Assembly (NCBI RefSeq): GCF_900155865.1
Contig: NZ_LT707006.1
Span: forward strand, 27,751-91,750
Length of the DNA: 64,000 bases
Origin: Bacteroides bouchesdurhonensis
GTDB lineage: Bacteria > Bacteroidota > Bacteroidia > Bacteroidales > Bacteroidaceae
Direction: 5' to 3'
How positions within the stretch are numbered: the first letter of the stretch is position 1; each line of letters starts with the position of its first letter. The notes under the pieces are model-generated. The model saw only the letters and a list, made by a program, of their open reading frames with translations, ran no database searches and had not been told where the DNA came from. Positions 47,313 through 57,673 of the stretch are shown piece after piece. Position numbers and translations under genes: made by a program.

Positions 47313-48213
47313 ACTGACATACCACGTACCTGTATTACTGAAAGAAAGCGTTGATGCAATGAATATTCGTCCGGATGGAACGTATGTAGACGTTACATTT
47401 GGAGGGGGCGGGCATTCTCGTGAAATCCTGTCACGACTCGGAGAAGGAGGACAGCTACTAGGATTTGATCAGGATGAAGATGCAGAACGTAACATCGTCA
47501 ACGATCCCCATTTCACTTTTGTACGTAGTAATTTCCGTTATCTGCACAACTTCCTCCGTTACCATGACATCGAACAGGTAGATGCGATCCTAGCTGACCT
47601 CGGCGTATCTTCCCATCACTTTGATGACAGTGAACGTGGATTCTCTTTCCGTTTCGATGGGGCACTGGATATGCGTATGAATAAACGCGCCGGACTTACA
47701 GCTGCGGATATAGTAAATACGTACGAAGAAGAACGATTGGCGAATCTTTTTTATTTATACGGAGAATTAAAGAACAGCCGGAAACTGGCTTCTGTCATTG
47801 CAAAAGAACGGAACGGAAAATATATCCAGACGATCGGTGAGTTTCTGGATATTATCAAACCTCTTTTTGGACGAGAACGAGAAAAGAAGGAACTGGCAAA
47901 AGTATTCCAAGCACTTCGCATTGAAGTGAACCAAGAAATGGAAGCACTAAAAGAGATGTTACTGGCGACTACCGAGGTGCTTAAGCCGGGAGGAAGATTA
48001 GTTGTCATCACCTATCACTCATTGGAGGACCGCATGGTGAAAAACATCATGAAGACGGGTAACGTAGAAGGAAAAGCAGAAGTAGACTTTTTTGGAAATG
48101 TACAAACCCCTTTCCGATTGATCAACAATAAAGTGATTGTTCCCAATGAAGCGGAGATAGAAAGAAATCCGCGTTCGAGAAGTGCTAAATTACGTATTGC
48201 AGAGAAAAAATAA
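47299..48213 (+). CDS. rsmH: 16S rRNA m4C1402 methyltransferase
   Basis: The protein has 304 residues. The SAM site appears as YVDVTFGGGGHSREIL and LLGFDQDEDA. ADLGVSSHHFDDSERGFSF and the C-terminal VVITYHSLEDRMVKN are hallmarks of MraW/RsmH. It N4-methylates C1402 of 16S rRNA. It overlaps mraZ and leads by 5 bp into the FtsL-like gene. Confidence 0.96.
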   Translation: MEKDELTYHVPVLLKESVDAMNIRPDGTYVDVTFGGGGHSREILSRLGEGGQLLGFDQDEDAERNIVNDPHFTFVRSNFRYLHNFLRYHDIEQVDAILADLGVSSHHFDDSERGFSFRFDGALDMRMNKRAGLTAADIVNTYEEERLANLFYLYGELKNSRKLASVIAKERNGKYIQTIGEFLDIIKPLFGREREKKELAKVFQALRIEVNQEMEALKEMLLATTEVLKPGGRLVVITYHSLEDRMVKNIMKTGNVEGKAEVDFFGNVQTPFRLINNKVIVPNEAEIERNPRSRSAKLRIAEKK

Positions 48214-48218
48214 AAGAT

Positions 48219-48572
48219 ATGGAAGAAACAGTAAACAAAAAAGCAGCAGAGGAGAAGAAGAAAAAACGGACTTCGTTGAAAAGTATTCTGGGTGGGGATA
48301 TTCTGGCTACTGACTTTTTCCGTCGCCAGACGAAGTTATTGGTACTTATTATGGTAATGGTGATCTTCTATATCCACAACCGTTATGCCAGTCAGCAGCA
48401 GCAGATTGAAATAGACAAGTTGAAAAAGGAACTGATAGATATCAAATACGATGCACTGACTCGTAGTTCCGAATTAATGGAAAAGAGTCGTCAATCACGT
48501 ATTGAGAATTACATATCGAGTAAGGAAAGCGATTTGCAAACTTCCACTAATCCGCCTTACCTTATTAAATAG
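48219..48572 (+). CDS. ftsL: FtsL-like division protein
   Basis: This 117-residue bitopic protein has a basic cytoplasmic N-terminus (KKAAEEKKKKR), one membrane helix (about residues 38-52, LLVLIMVMVIFYIH) and a short coiled-coil-like periplasmic part (QQQQIEIDKLKKEL). Its size, topology and position between rsmH and ftsI fit FtsL. Sequence similarity across phyla is too low to rely on alone. Confidence 0.75.
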   Translation: MEETVNKKAAEEKKKKRTSLKSILGGDILATDFFRRQTKLLVLIMVMVIFYIHNRYASQQQQIEIDKLKKELIDIKYDALTRSSELMEKSRQSRIENYISSKESDLQTSTNPPYLIK

Positions 48573-48614
48573 AAAACGAGAGTAGAACATTTGTAGTTTT
48601 AAAAGACAAGCACT

Positions 48615-50768
48615 GTGGCAGTTAATAAAAAAAACATAATGACCCGTTACTTCTTCGTCATACTGATTATGATATTGATAGGAGTGGCAATTGTCGTAAA
48701 GGGAGGCATCACTATGTTTGCCGATCGACAATACTGGCAGGATGTAGCCGACCGTTTCGTAAAAGAAAACGTAACGGTGAAGCCCAACCGCGGAAACATT
48801 ATTTCTTCCGACGGCAAACTAATGGCAAGTTCTTTGCCTGAATATAAGATATATATGGACTTTATGTCCGGTGAAAAGGATGAAAAGAAAAAAATAAAAG
48901 ATCAGGCACGACGTGATTCTATTCTGAAAGCAAACATGGATTCTATCTGTAAAGGACTCCACCAAATATTTCCGGATAAAAGTGCAGCAGAATTTAAAGC
49001 GCATCTCAAAAAAGGACGTCAGGCAAAAAGCCGTAACTACCTGATCTATCCGAAACGTATTTCATATATACAATATAAAGAGGTGAAACGTTTGCCCGTT
49101 TTTCGTTTGAATCCCTACAAAGGCGGATTTAAAGGACTGGCATTCAACCAACGCAAAAAACCATTCGGTTCATTGGCTGCACGTACTTTAGGTGATGTCT
49201 TTGCCGATACGGCACAAGGAGCTAAAAATGGAATTGAGCTTGCTTACGACACTATCCTGAAAGGACGCGACGGCTTGACTCATCGCCAGAAAGTGATGAA
49301 TAAATATCTGAATATTGTAGATATCCCTCCGGTAGACGGCTGTGACTTGATTACTACTATTGATGTAGGTATGCAGGATATTTGTGAAAAAGCTTTAATA
49401 GACAAGCTGAAAGAAATTAATGCTAGTGTAGGCGTTGTTGTTTTAATGGAGGTTGCTACCGGAGAAGTAAAAGCTATCGTCAATATGATGAAAGGAAAAG
49501 ATGGTGAATATTATGAAATGCGTAACAACGCTATAAGTGATATGCTAGAGCCAGGATCTACCTTCAAAACAGCTTCCATCATGGTAGCATTAGAAGATGG
49601 CTATATCACTCCTGACTACATTGTCGATACCGGTAATGGACAAAAGCCCATGCATGGACGTGTTATGAAAGACCATAACTGGCATCGCGGAGGATACGGA
49701 AAGTTAACTGTTACAGAGATTTTAGGAGTGTCTTCCAATGTCGGCACATCTAGTATTATCGACCACTTTTATAATAAGAATCCACAAAAATTCGTTGATG
49801 GGTTAAAGCGGATGAGCATCGACCAGACTCTTCATTTACAAATTTCAGGAGAAGGGAAGCCAAATATTCGTGGACCGAAAGAACGTTATTTTTCAAAAAC
49901 CACTTTACCATGGATGAGTATCGGTTATGAAACACAGGTACCGCCCATAAACATCCTGACATTCTATAATGCAATTGCTAATAATGGCGTATCCATACGT
50001 CCGAAATTTGTAAAAGCAGCCATGAAAGATGGAGAAATGATACAAGAGTTCCCTACAGAAGTCATTAATCCTAAAATTTGTTCGGATAAAACATTAGCGC
50101 AAATCCAAGATATTTTGCGAAAAGTAGTAAGTGAAGGACTTGCTAAACCAGCAGGCAGCAAGCAGTTTCATGTATCAGGAAAAACCGGAACAGCTCAAAT
50201 TTCGCAAGGAGCAGCTGGATACAAAACCGGAACAACAAATTATTTGGTTAGTTTTTGCGGATATTTTCCTTCTGAAACACCGAAATATAGCATGATTGTT
50301 TCCATACAAAAACCTGGGCTACCAGCCTCGGGAGGTTTGATGGCAGGTAGCGTATTCAGCAAAATAGCTGAAAGAGTCTATGCTAAAGACTTGCGACTGC
50401 CACTTACAAGTGCGATTGATACAAACAGTATCGTAATCCCAAACGTAAAAGCAGGAGAAATGCGATCTGCAAAACGGGTTTTGGATGAGTTGAATATCAA
50501 AACACAGGGTGAAATTGCCTCTTCAGGAAAGGAAGTATGGGGAAGTAGTCATGCAGCCCCACAAGCAGTGGTTCTGGAAAGCCGGAGTAACATGCAGAAT
50601 TTTGTACCCAGCGTTATTGGCATGGGAGCAAAAGATGCAGTCTACTTACTTGAAAGCAAAGGGTTGAAGGTTCGCCTGGTGGGTGTCGGTAAAGTAAGAA
50701 GCCAATCTATAGCAAACGGAACCGTAGCGAAAAAAGGGCAAACAATTACATTGCAAATGAGGAATTAA
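48615..50768 (+). CDS. ftsI: Division transpeptidase PBP3/FtsI with PASTA domain
   Basis: The protein has about 717 residues: one N-terminal membrane helix, a pedestal/dimer domain, a transpeptidase domain and a C-terminal PASTA domain ([21 protein letters not shown]). Penicillin-binding motifs are all present: SxxK in [11 protein letters not shown], SxN in VSSNVGTSS and KTG in VSGKTGTAQ. It cross-links septal peptidoglycan. The start is GTG at 48615; an ATG at 48639 would also keep the helix. Confidence 0.94.
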   Translation: MAVNKKNIMTRYFFVILIMILIGVAIVVKGGITMFADRQYWQDVADRFVKENVTVKPNRGNIISSDGKLMASSLPEYKIYMDFMSGEKDEKKKIKDQARRDSILKANMDSICKGLHQIFPDKSAAEFKAHLKKGRQAKSRNYLIYPKRISYIQYKEVKRLPVFRLNPYKGGFKGLAFNQRKKPFGSLAARTLGDVFADTAQGAKNGIELAYDTILKGRDGLTHRQKVMNKYLNIVDIPPVDGCDLITTIDVGMQDICEKALIDKLKEINASVGVVVLMEVATGEVKAIVNMMKGKDGEYYEMRNNAISDMLEPGSTFKTASIMVALEDGYITPDYIVDTGNGQKPMHGRVMKDHNWHRGGYGKLTVTEILGVSSNVGTSSIIDHFYNKNPQKFVDGLKRMSIDQTLHLQISGEGKPNIRGPKERYFSKTTLPWMSIGYETQVPPINILTFYNAIANNGVSIRPKFVKAAMKDGEMIQEFPTEVINPKICSDKTLAQIQDILRKVVSEGLAKPAGSKQFHVSGKTGTAQISQGAAGYKTGTTNYLVSFCGYFPSETPKYSMIVSIQKPGLPASGGLMAGSVFSKIAERVYAKDLRLPLTSAIDTNSIVIPNVKAGEMRSAKRVLDELNIKTQGEIASSGKEVWGSSHAAPQAVVLESRSNMQNFVPSVIGMGAKDAVYLLESKGLKVRLVGVGKVRSQSIANGTVAKKGQTITLQMRN

Positions 50769-50797
50769 AAATGAAAAAAGAAGAGCCAAATAAAGTT

Positions 50798-52246
50798 ATG
50801 TTATTAAAAGAGTTACTGAAAGCAATACAACCGGTACAGATATCCGGAGATTCGGAAATTGAAATCACCGGGATCAACATAGACTCCCGCCTGGTGGAGA
50901 AAGGACATTTATTCATGGCTATGCGTGGCACACAGACTGACGGTCATGCCTACATACCTACTGCTATTGAAAAAGGAGCAGTAGCAATCCTTTGTGAAGA
51001 CTTGCCGGAAGAGCCAAAAGCAGGAATTACATATATCCAGGTGAAAGACAGTGAAGATGCAGCAGGAAAGATTGCCACAACTTTCTATGGGAATCCAACC
51101 TCCAAATTGGAGCTGGTAGGTGTCACCGGAACAAATGGGAAGACTACGATTGCTACCTTATTATATAATACATTCCGTTACTTCGGATATAAAGTTGGAC
51201 TAATCTCTACTGTCTGTAATTATATTGATGATGAGCCTGTTCCAACTGAGCATACTACTCCTGACCCTATTACACTAAATCAGTTGTTAGGACGAATGGC
51301 AGATGAAGGATGCAAATATGCTTTTATGGAAGTCAGTTCACATTCTATTACTCAGAAGCGGATTAGCGGATTAAAATTTGCAGGAGGTATTTTCACCAAC
51401 CTGACTCGCGACCACTTGGACTATCATAAAACTGTAGAGAATTATCTGAAAGCCAAGAAGAAATTCTTTGATGAATTACCCAAAAACGCATTTAGCCTGA
51501 CTAATCTAGATGATAAGAATGGATTAGTGATGACACAGAATACACGTTCCAAAGTATATACCTATTCATTAAGAAGCCTTAGTGACTTCAAAGGGCGGGT
51601 ACTTGAATCGCATTTCGAAGGAATGCTGCTCGACTTTAATAACCACGAGTTAGCTGTTCAATTCATAGGCAAATTCAATGCTTCCAATCTTTTAGCTGTA
51701 TTTGGAGCTGCGGTATTATTAGGAAAGAAAGAAGAAGATGTATTACTGGCTCTGAGTACTTTGCACCCGGTAGCCGGACGTTTCGATGCAGTTCGTTCTC
51801 CGAAAGGATTTACTGCAATCGTAGACTACGCACATACTCCGGATGCACTTATCAATGTATTGAATGCAATTCATGGAGTTCTTGAAGGCAAGGGAAAAGT
51901 GATTACTGTGGTAGGTGCCGGTGGTAACCGTGATAAAGGCAAACGCCCCATCATGGCAAAAGAAGCCGCCAAAGCCAGCGACCGAGTTGTTATCACATCC
52001 GACAATCCACGTTTTGAAGAACCACAAGACATCATCAATGATATGCTTGCCGGACTAGATGCAGATGATTTAAAGAAAACCCTTAGTATCGCAGACCGTA
52101 AAGAAGCAATTCGTACAGCTTGTATGTTTGCTGAAAAAGGAGATGTAATTCTGGTTGCCGGAAAAGGGCACGAGAATTATCAGGAGATTAAAGGAGTGAA
52201 ACATCATTTCGATGATAAAGAGGTATTGAAAGAGATTTTTAAATAA
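50798..52246 (+). CDS. murE: UDP-MurNAc-L-Ala-D-Glu:meso-DAP ligase
   Basis: From the ATG at 50798 the protein has 482 residues; an upstream ATG at 50771 would add nine. It shows the ATP site [14 protein letters not shown], the carbamylated-Lys region and [12 protein letters not shown] in [11 protein letters not shown] indicates meso-diaminopimelate as the added residue, as expected for a Gram-negative wall. It is one step of cytoplasmic precursor synthesis. Confidence 0.95.
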   Translation: MLLKELLKAIQPVQISGDSEIEITGINIDSRLVEKGHLFMAMRGTQTDGHAYIPTAIEKGAVAILCEDLPEEPKAGITYIQVKDSEDAAGKIATTFYGNPTSKLELVGVTGTNGKTTIATLLYNTFRYFGYKVGLISTVCNYIDDEPVPTEHTTPDPITLNQLLGRMADEGCKYAFMEVSSHSITQKRISGLKFAGGIFTNLTRDHLDYHKTVENYLKAKKKFFDELPKNAFSLTNLDDKNGLVMTQNTRSKVYTYSLRSLSDFKGRVLESHFEGMLLDFNNHELAVQFIGKFNASNLLAVFGAAVLLGKKEEDVLLALSTLHPVAGRFDAVRSPKGFTAIVDYAHTPDALINVLNAIHGVLEGKGKVITVVGAGGNRDKGKRPIMAKEAAKASDRVVITSDNPRFEEPQDIINDMLAGLDADDLKKTLSIADRKEAIRTACMFAEKGDVILVAGKGHENYQEIKGVKHHFDDKEVLKEIFK

Positions 52247-52312
52247 TGAATCATTCTGCCGATAATTCATAAAGGACAGGCACAATGACACTTTGATAAA
52301 CTGATAAATATT

Positions 52313-53581
52313 ATGTTATACTATCTGTTTGAATGGCTACATAAGCTTAATTTTCCCGGAGCAGGAATGTTTGGATACACCTCATTCCGAGCTTTGATGG
52401 CAGTCATCCTTGCATTACTTATTTCAAGTATCTGGGGAGACAGATTCATTAATCTACTTAAGAAGAAGCAGATTACGGAGACCCAACGCGATGCAAAAAT
52501 TGACCCATTTGGTGTTAATAAAGTAGGTGTACCGAGTATGGGAGGAGTCATCATTATCGTCGCTATTCTTATCCCATGTTTGCTATTAGGTAAGCTACAC
52601 AATATATATATGATATTAATGTTGATTACCACCGTATGGTTGGGATCACTCGGATTTGCAGATGATTATATCAAAATATTCAAGAAAGACAAAGAAGGTC
52701 TACATGGAAAGTTTAAAATTATCGGTCAGGTAGGTTTAGGATTAATTGTAGGACTCACATTATACTTAAGCCCGGATGTGGTAATCCGGGAAAACATTGA
52801 AGTACATAAGCCCGGACAAGAAATGGAAGTAATACATGGAACCAATGACCTGAAATCCACTCAAACCACTATTCCTTTCTTTAAGAGTAACAACCTCGAT
52901 TATGCAGATATCGTTGCCTTTATGGGTGACCATGCACAAGCAGCCGGATGGATATTGTTTGTCATCATCACAATCTTTGTTGTTACCGCCGTATCGAACG
53001 GAGCCAATCTAAATGACGGAATGGATGGAATGGCAGCAGGAAATTCCGCGATTATCGGTGTCACGTTAGGTATTTTAGCCTATGTATCATCCCATATTGA
53101 ATTTGCCGGTTATTTGAATATCATGTATATTCCGGGATCGGAAGAACTAGTAATCTTTATTTGTGCCTTCATTGGTGCATTAATTGGTTTCTTATGGTAC
53201 AATGCCTACCCGGCACAAGTCTTTATGGGAGATACAGGTAGTTTGACCATTGGAGGAATCATTGCCGTATTTGCTATCATTATTCATAAGGAATTACTGA
53301 TTCCAATCCTTTGTGGTGTATTCCTGGTAGAGAATCTGTCGGTAATCCTGCAACGTTTCTACTACAAAATAGGAAAACGGAAAGGAGTAAAACAACGATT
53401 GTTCAAACGGGCCCCGATTCATGATCATTTCCGTACTTCCATGAATCTGGTAGAACCCGGTTGTACAGTGATGTTTACTAAACCGGAACAGTTGTTTCAT
53501 GAATCAAAGATTACCGTTCGTTTCTGGATTGTAACCATCGTATTGGCAGCGATCACTATCATAACATTGAAAATAAGATAA
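52313..53581 (+). CDS. mraY: Phospho-MurNAc-pentapeptide transferase
   Basis: The protein has 422 residues and about ten membrane helices. Catalytic motifs are visible: FADDYIKIFKKDKEG, NGANLNDGMDGMA and VFMGDTGSL. It makes lipid I by transferring phospho-MurNAc-pentapeptide to undecaprenyl phosphate. It is longer than the roughly 360-residue standard because of a polar insert at about residues 155-205. The usual HHH motif reads APIHDHF here. Confidence 0.95.
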   Translation: MLYYLFEWLHKLNFPGAGMFGYTSFRALMAVILALLISSIWGDRFINLLKKKQITETQRDAKIDPFGVNKVGVPSMGGVIIIVAILIPCLLLGKLHNIYMILMLITTVWLGSLGFADDYIKIFKKDKEGLHGKFKIIGQVGLGLIVGLTLYLSPDVVIRENIEVHKPGQEMEVIHGTNDLKSTQTTIPFFKSNNLDYADIVAFMGDHAQAAGWILFVIITIFVVTAVSNGANLNDGMDGMAAGNSAIIGVTLGILAYVSSHIEFAGYLNIMYIPGSEELVIFICAFIGALIGFLWYNAYPAQVFMGDTGSLTIGGIIAVFAIIIHKELLIPILCGVFLVENLSVILQRFYYKIGKRKGVKQRLFKRAPIHDHFRTSMNLVEPGCTVMFTKPEQLFHESKITVRFWIVTIVLAAITIITLKIR

Positions 53582-53707
53582 CATATAAAAGTAACAAGTA
53601 TGAGGTATAAGCCGCAAGTACTCATGCCTGTTACTAATATAAACCAACACTTGCAGCAAAACTGAGTATTCAGTTATTATAACCAATACTCTTTTATCCT
53701 AGTATAT

Positions 53708-55105
53708 ATGAATACAGAAAACAGTAGCAAAGTTAATTTTGCTTCCTCTTCTTCGGAAAGAGCTGAAAAGAAGTCGAGAATTGTAATTTTAGGAGCTGGT
53801 GAAAGCGGAGCTGGTGCAGCCGTTCTTGCCAAGGTCAAGGGATTCGACACATTCGTTTCGGATATGTCCGCTATTAAGGACAATTATAAAGAACTGCTGG
53901 ACAGCCATCAAATTGCTTGGGAAGAAGGGCACCACACAGAAGAACTTATTCTGAATGCTGACGAAGTGATTAAAAGTCCTGGCATACCGAATGATGCACC
54001 TATAATTTTGAAATTGAAAGCTCAAGGTACGCCAGTGATCTCCGAAATAGAATTTGCCGGACGTTATACAGATGCAAAGATGATTTGTATCACAGGATCT
54101 AACGGAAAGACTACCACTACTTCCCTAATCTATCATATTTTCAAAAGTGCAGGAGTAAATGTAGGTTTAGCCGGTAATATCGGAAAGAGTCTGGCTTTGC
54201 AGGTTGCTGAAGATGATCATGATTATTACATTATTGAATTGAGCTCATTCCAGCTGGATAACATGTATAATTTTCGTGCGAACATCGCCGTATTAATGAA
54301 TATTACCCCTGATCATCTGGACCGTTACGACCATTGTATGCAGAATTACATTGATGCAAAATTCCGTATCACACAAAATCAGACACCAGACGATGCATTC
54401 ATCTTCTGGAATGACGATCCCATTATCAAACGGGAGCTTGCGAAACATGGTTTGAAGGCTCACTTATACCCTTTTGCCGCTGTAAAAGAAGAAGGTGCTA
54501 TCGCATACGTAGAGGACAAGGAAGTAAAGATAACAGAACCGATCACCTTCAACATGGAACAAGAAGAATTGGCTCTGACCGGACAACATAACCTATATAA
54601 TTCCTTAGCAGCAGGAATCTCTGCCAACTTAGCCGGTATCACCAAAGAAAATATTCGGAAAGCACTTTCCGATTTCAAAGGTGTGGAACATCGTTTGGAG
54701 AAAGTAGCACGTGTACGTGGTATCGATTTCATCAATGACTCTAAAGCAACAAATGTCAATTCCTGCTGGTATGCTTTGCAAAGCATGACTACCAAAGTGG
54801 TATTGATTCTCGGTGGAAAGGACAAAGGCAATGACTATACGGAGATAGAAGACCTGGTACACGAAAAATGCTCGGCATTGGTATACCTAGGACTTCATAA
54901 CGAAAAGTTGCATGATTGTTTCGACCATTTAGGTCTTCCGGTGGCTGACATACAAACGGGAATGAAAGACGCAGTAGAAGCAGCCTACAAACTAGCTCAA
55001 AAAGGTGAAACCGTATTATTAAGTCCTTGTTGTGCTTCATTCGACCTCTTTAAGAGTTACGAAGATCGCGGCGATCAATTTAAGAAGTACGTCCTCGCCC
55101 TTTAA
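53708..55105 (+). CDS. murD: UDP-MurNAc-L-alanine:D-glutamate ligase
   Basis: The protein has 465 residues. The opening IVILGAGESGAGAA is the MurD nucleotide/uracil-binding fold. The ATP site is ICITGSNGKTTTTSL, with FINDSKATN and the C-terminal LLSPCCASFDLFKSYEDRG typical of MurD. A 13-residue Ser/Glu-rich extension precedes the fold, so the start might be slightly later. It adds D-Glu to the precursor. Confidence 0.96.
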   Translation: MNTENSSKVNFASSSSERAEKKSRIVILGAGESGAGAAVLAKVKGFDTFVSDMSAIKDNYKELLDSHQIAWEEGHHTEELILNADEVIKSPGIPNDAPIILKLKAQGTPVISEIEFAGRYTDAKMICITGSNGKTTTTSLIYHIFKSAGVNVGLAGNIGKSLALQVAEDDHDYYIIELSSFQLDNMYNFRANIAVLMNITPDHLDRYDHCMQNYIDAKFRITQNQTPDDAFIFWNDDPIIKRELAKHGLKAHLYPFAAVKEEGAIAYVEDKEVKITEPITFNMEQEELALTGQHNLYNSLAAGISANLAGITKENIRKALSDFKGVEHRLEKVARVRGIDFINDSKATNVNSCWYALQSMTTKVVLILGGKDKGNDYTEIEDLVHEKCSALVYLGLHNEKLHDCFDHLGLPVADIQTGMKDAVEAAYKLAQKGETVLLSPCCASFDLFKSYEDRGDQFKKYVLAL

Positions 55106-55141
55106 TTACCTATTTCTAATTTTTAATTCTTAATTAAAAAG

Positions 55142-56461
55142 ATGGATTTATTAAAGAACATATTCAAAGGTGACAAGGTAATCTGGATTATTTTCCTCTG
55201 TCTCTGCCTCATCTCAATTATTGAGGTATTTTCGGCAGCTTCAACGCTTACCTATAAAAGCGGTGACCATTGGGGACCTATTACACAACACTCTATCATT
55301 CTGATGGTAGGTGCTGTAGTAGTGGTATTTCTACACAATGTTCCTTATAAATGGTTTCAGGTATTTCCTGTTTTCCTATACCCGCTTTCTCTAGTCTTAT
55401 TGGCATTTGTTACGCTGATGGGTATCATTACAGGAGACCGTGTCAATGGAGCTGCTCGTTGGATGACTTTCATGGGACTACAATTCCAGCCTTCAGAGTT
55501 GGCAAAAATGGCGGTTATCATTGCTGTCTCATTCATTTTGTCTAAGAAACAGGATGATGAAGGAGCTAATCCGAAAGCCTTTAAATATATCATGATTATC
55601 ACCGGACTGGTACTCATATTGATTGCACCGGAAAACCTTTCAACAGCTATGCTATTGTTTGGAGTGGTATTCATGATGATGTTCATCGGGAGAGTATCCT
55701 CCAAAAAATTATTAATGTTGATGGGAGGACTTGTACTCGTAGCAGGGCTTGGCGTAGGAACAGTAATTGCTATTCCTGCAAAAACATTGCACAATACTCC
55801 CGGACTCCATCGTTTGGAAACTTGGCAAAACCGTATCAAAGGTTTCTTTGACAAAGAAGACGTACCTGCTGCAAAATTTGATATTGACAAAGATGCACAG
55901 ATCGCACATGCACGCATTGCTATTGCAACAAGCCATGTAGTCGGCAAAGGACCGGGAAACTCGATTCAACGTGACTTTCTTAGCCAAGCATTCTCCGACT
56001 TTATCTTTGCCATTGTTATCGAAGAGATGGGACTGATAGGAGGGGCATTTGTGGTATTCTTATATCTCTGTCTGTTAATGCGTGCAGGAAGAATCGCACA
56101 AAAATGTGAACGGACTTTTCCCGCCTTTCTTGTAATGGGAATTGCCATATTGCTAGTATCACAAGCGATATTAAATATGATGGTTGCCGTCGGATTGTTT
56201 CCTGTAACCGGACAACCTCTCCCCCTGATAAGTAAAGGAGGTACAAGTACATTAATTAATTGCGCTTATATCGGAATGATATTAAGCGTCAGCCGATATA
56301 CTGCCCATTTGGAAGAACAAAAAGCACACGATGCACAGATTCAGATGCAAATAGCAACTGGTACCTCCGATTCGGAAGCACAGACAGCTGCTGAACCGAC
56401 TGCACAGATTCTGAATAGCGATGCTAAGTTCGAAGATGAACAGGACAGTCATAATAGCTGA
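55142..56461 (+). CDS. ftsW: Septal peptidoglycan glycosyltransferase FtsW
   Basis: This 439-residue SEDS-family membrane protein has about ten helices. SEDS signatures are seen in GAARWMTFMGLQFQPSELAK, and in GNSIQRDFLSQAFSDFIFAIVIEEMG and PLISKGGTS. It has a 60-residue polar C-terminal tail. With FtsI it polymerises glycan strands at the septum. Confidence 0.95.
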   Translation: MDLLKNIFKGDKVIWIIFLCLCLISIIEVFSAASTLTYKSGDHWGPITQHSIILMVGAVVVVFLHNVPYKWFQVFPVFLYPLSLVLLAFVTLMGIITGDRVNGAARWMTFMGLQFQPSELAKMAVIIAVSFILSKKQDDEGANPKAFKYIMIITGLVLILIAPENLSTAMLLFGVVFMMMFIGRVSSKKLLMLMGGLVLVAGLGVGTVIAIPAKTLHNTPGLHRLETWQNRIKGFFDKEDVPAAKFDIDKDAQIAHARIAIATSHVVGKGPGNSIQRDFLSQAFSDFIFAIVIEEMGLIGGAFVVFLYLCLLMRAGRIAQKCERTFPAFLVMGIAILLVSQAILNMMVAVGLFPVTGQPLPLISKGGTSTLINCAYIGMILSVSRYTAHLEEQKAHDAQIQMQIATGTSDSEAQTAAEPTAQILNSDAKFEDEQDSHNS

Positions 56462-56517
56462 TAGATCAGCAATAAAAGAAACGATGAACGGTGAACAGGA
56501 AAGAAGAAAGGATTAGT

Positions 56518-57636
56518 ATGGAAAAAGAACTTAGAATTATCATCAGTGGTGGAGGAACGGGAGGTCATATTTTCCCGGCTGTATCCATCGCCAACGCAAT
56601 AATCGAATTACGCCCGGATGCAAAAATACTTTTTGTAGGTGCCGAAGGACGAATGGAAATGCAACGGGTTCCCGATGCAGGTTATAAGATAATCGGGCTT
56701 CCAATTGCAGGATTCGATCGCAAACATCTATGGAAGAATATAGCTGTACTGATGAAATTGGCACGTAGTCAATGGAAAGCACGTAGTATCATCAAAAACT
56801 TCCGCCCACAAGTAGCGGTAGGTGTAGGAGGTTATGCCAGCGGTCCCACATTAAAGACAGCAGGAATGATGGGAGTTCCTACTTTAATCCAGGAACAGAA
56901 CTCTTATGCAGGAGTAACAAATAAATTATTGGCACAGAAAGCCAGAAAGATATGTGTAGCATATGAAGGAATGGAGAAGTTTTTCCCTGGCGATAAAATC
57001 ATTATGACAGGGAATCCGGTTCGCCAGAATTTGACAAAGGATATGCCTTCCAAAGACGAAGCACTCCGTTCATTTCATCTGCAATCCGGTAAGAAAACTG
57101 TATTAATTGTAGGAGGCAGCTTAGGAGCTCGTACTATTAATAATACATTGATAGCCGGATTATCTGTAATCAAGGCAAATAGCGATGTACAATTTATCTG
57201 GCAAACAGGAAAATTCTATCATCCGCAAGTCATGGAAGCCATAAAGGCCACAGGAAAACTGCCAAATTTATTTGTAACCGATTTCATCAAGGACATGGCT
57301 GCTGCATATGCTGCTGCCGATTTGATCATTTCACGTGCGGGAGCCGGCTCTATTTCTGAATTTTGCCTATTGAACAAGCCTGTTGTTTTGGTTCCTTCAC
57401 CTAATGTTGCAGAGGATCATCAGACTAAAAACGCACTAGCACTTGTCAACAAGCAGGCTGCAATCTATGTGAAAGATAGCGAAGCCGAAAATACATTGCT
57501 GAATATAGCTTTAGCAACTGTAACAGATGATCGTAAATTGAAAGAGTTGAGTGAGAATATTGCCAAACTGGCTTTACCTGATTCTGCAAAAATCATTGCA
57601 CAGGAAGTGATAAAGTTAGCAGAAGAATCTCTATAA
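56518..57636 (+). CDS. murG: UDP-GlcNAc:lipid I N-acetylglucosaminyltransferase
   Basis: The ATG at 56518 gives 372 residues. GGGTGGHIFPA, QEQNSYAGVTNK, VGGSLGARTIN and RAGAGSISE are MurG hallmarks. A longer frame from 56491 lacks support. It converts lipid I to lipid II at the inner face of the membrane. Confidence 0.95.
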   Translation: MEKELRIIISGGGTGGHIFPAVSIANAIIELRPDAKILFVGAEGRMEMQRVPDAGYKIIGLPIAGFDRKHLWKNIAVLMKLARSQWKARSIIKNFRPQVAVGVGGYASGPTLKTAGMMGVPTLIQEQNSYAGVTNKLLAQKARKICVAYEGMEKFFPGDKIIMTGNPVRQNLTKDMPSKDEALRSFHLQSGKKTVLIVGGSLGARTINNTLIAGLSVIKANSDVQFIWQTGKFYHPQVMEAIKATGKLPNLFVTDFIKDMAAAYAAADLIISRAGAGSISEFCLLNKPVVLVPSPNVAEDHQTKNALALVNKQAAIYVKDSEAENTLLNIALATVTDDRKLKELSENIAKLALPDSAKIIAQEVIKLAEESL

Positions 57637-57673
57637 TCCATACCCGATATCATAAAATAAAACAGTGAAAACA

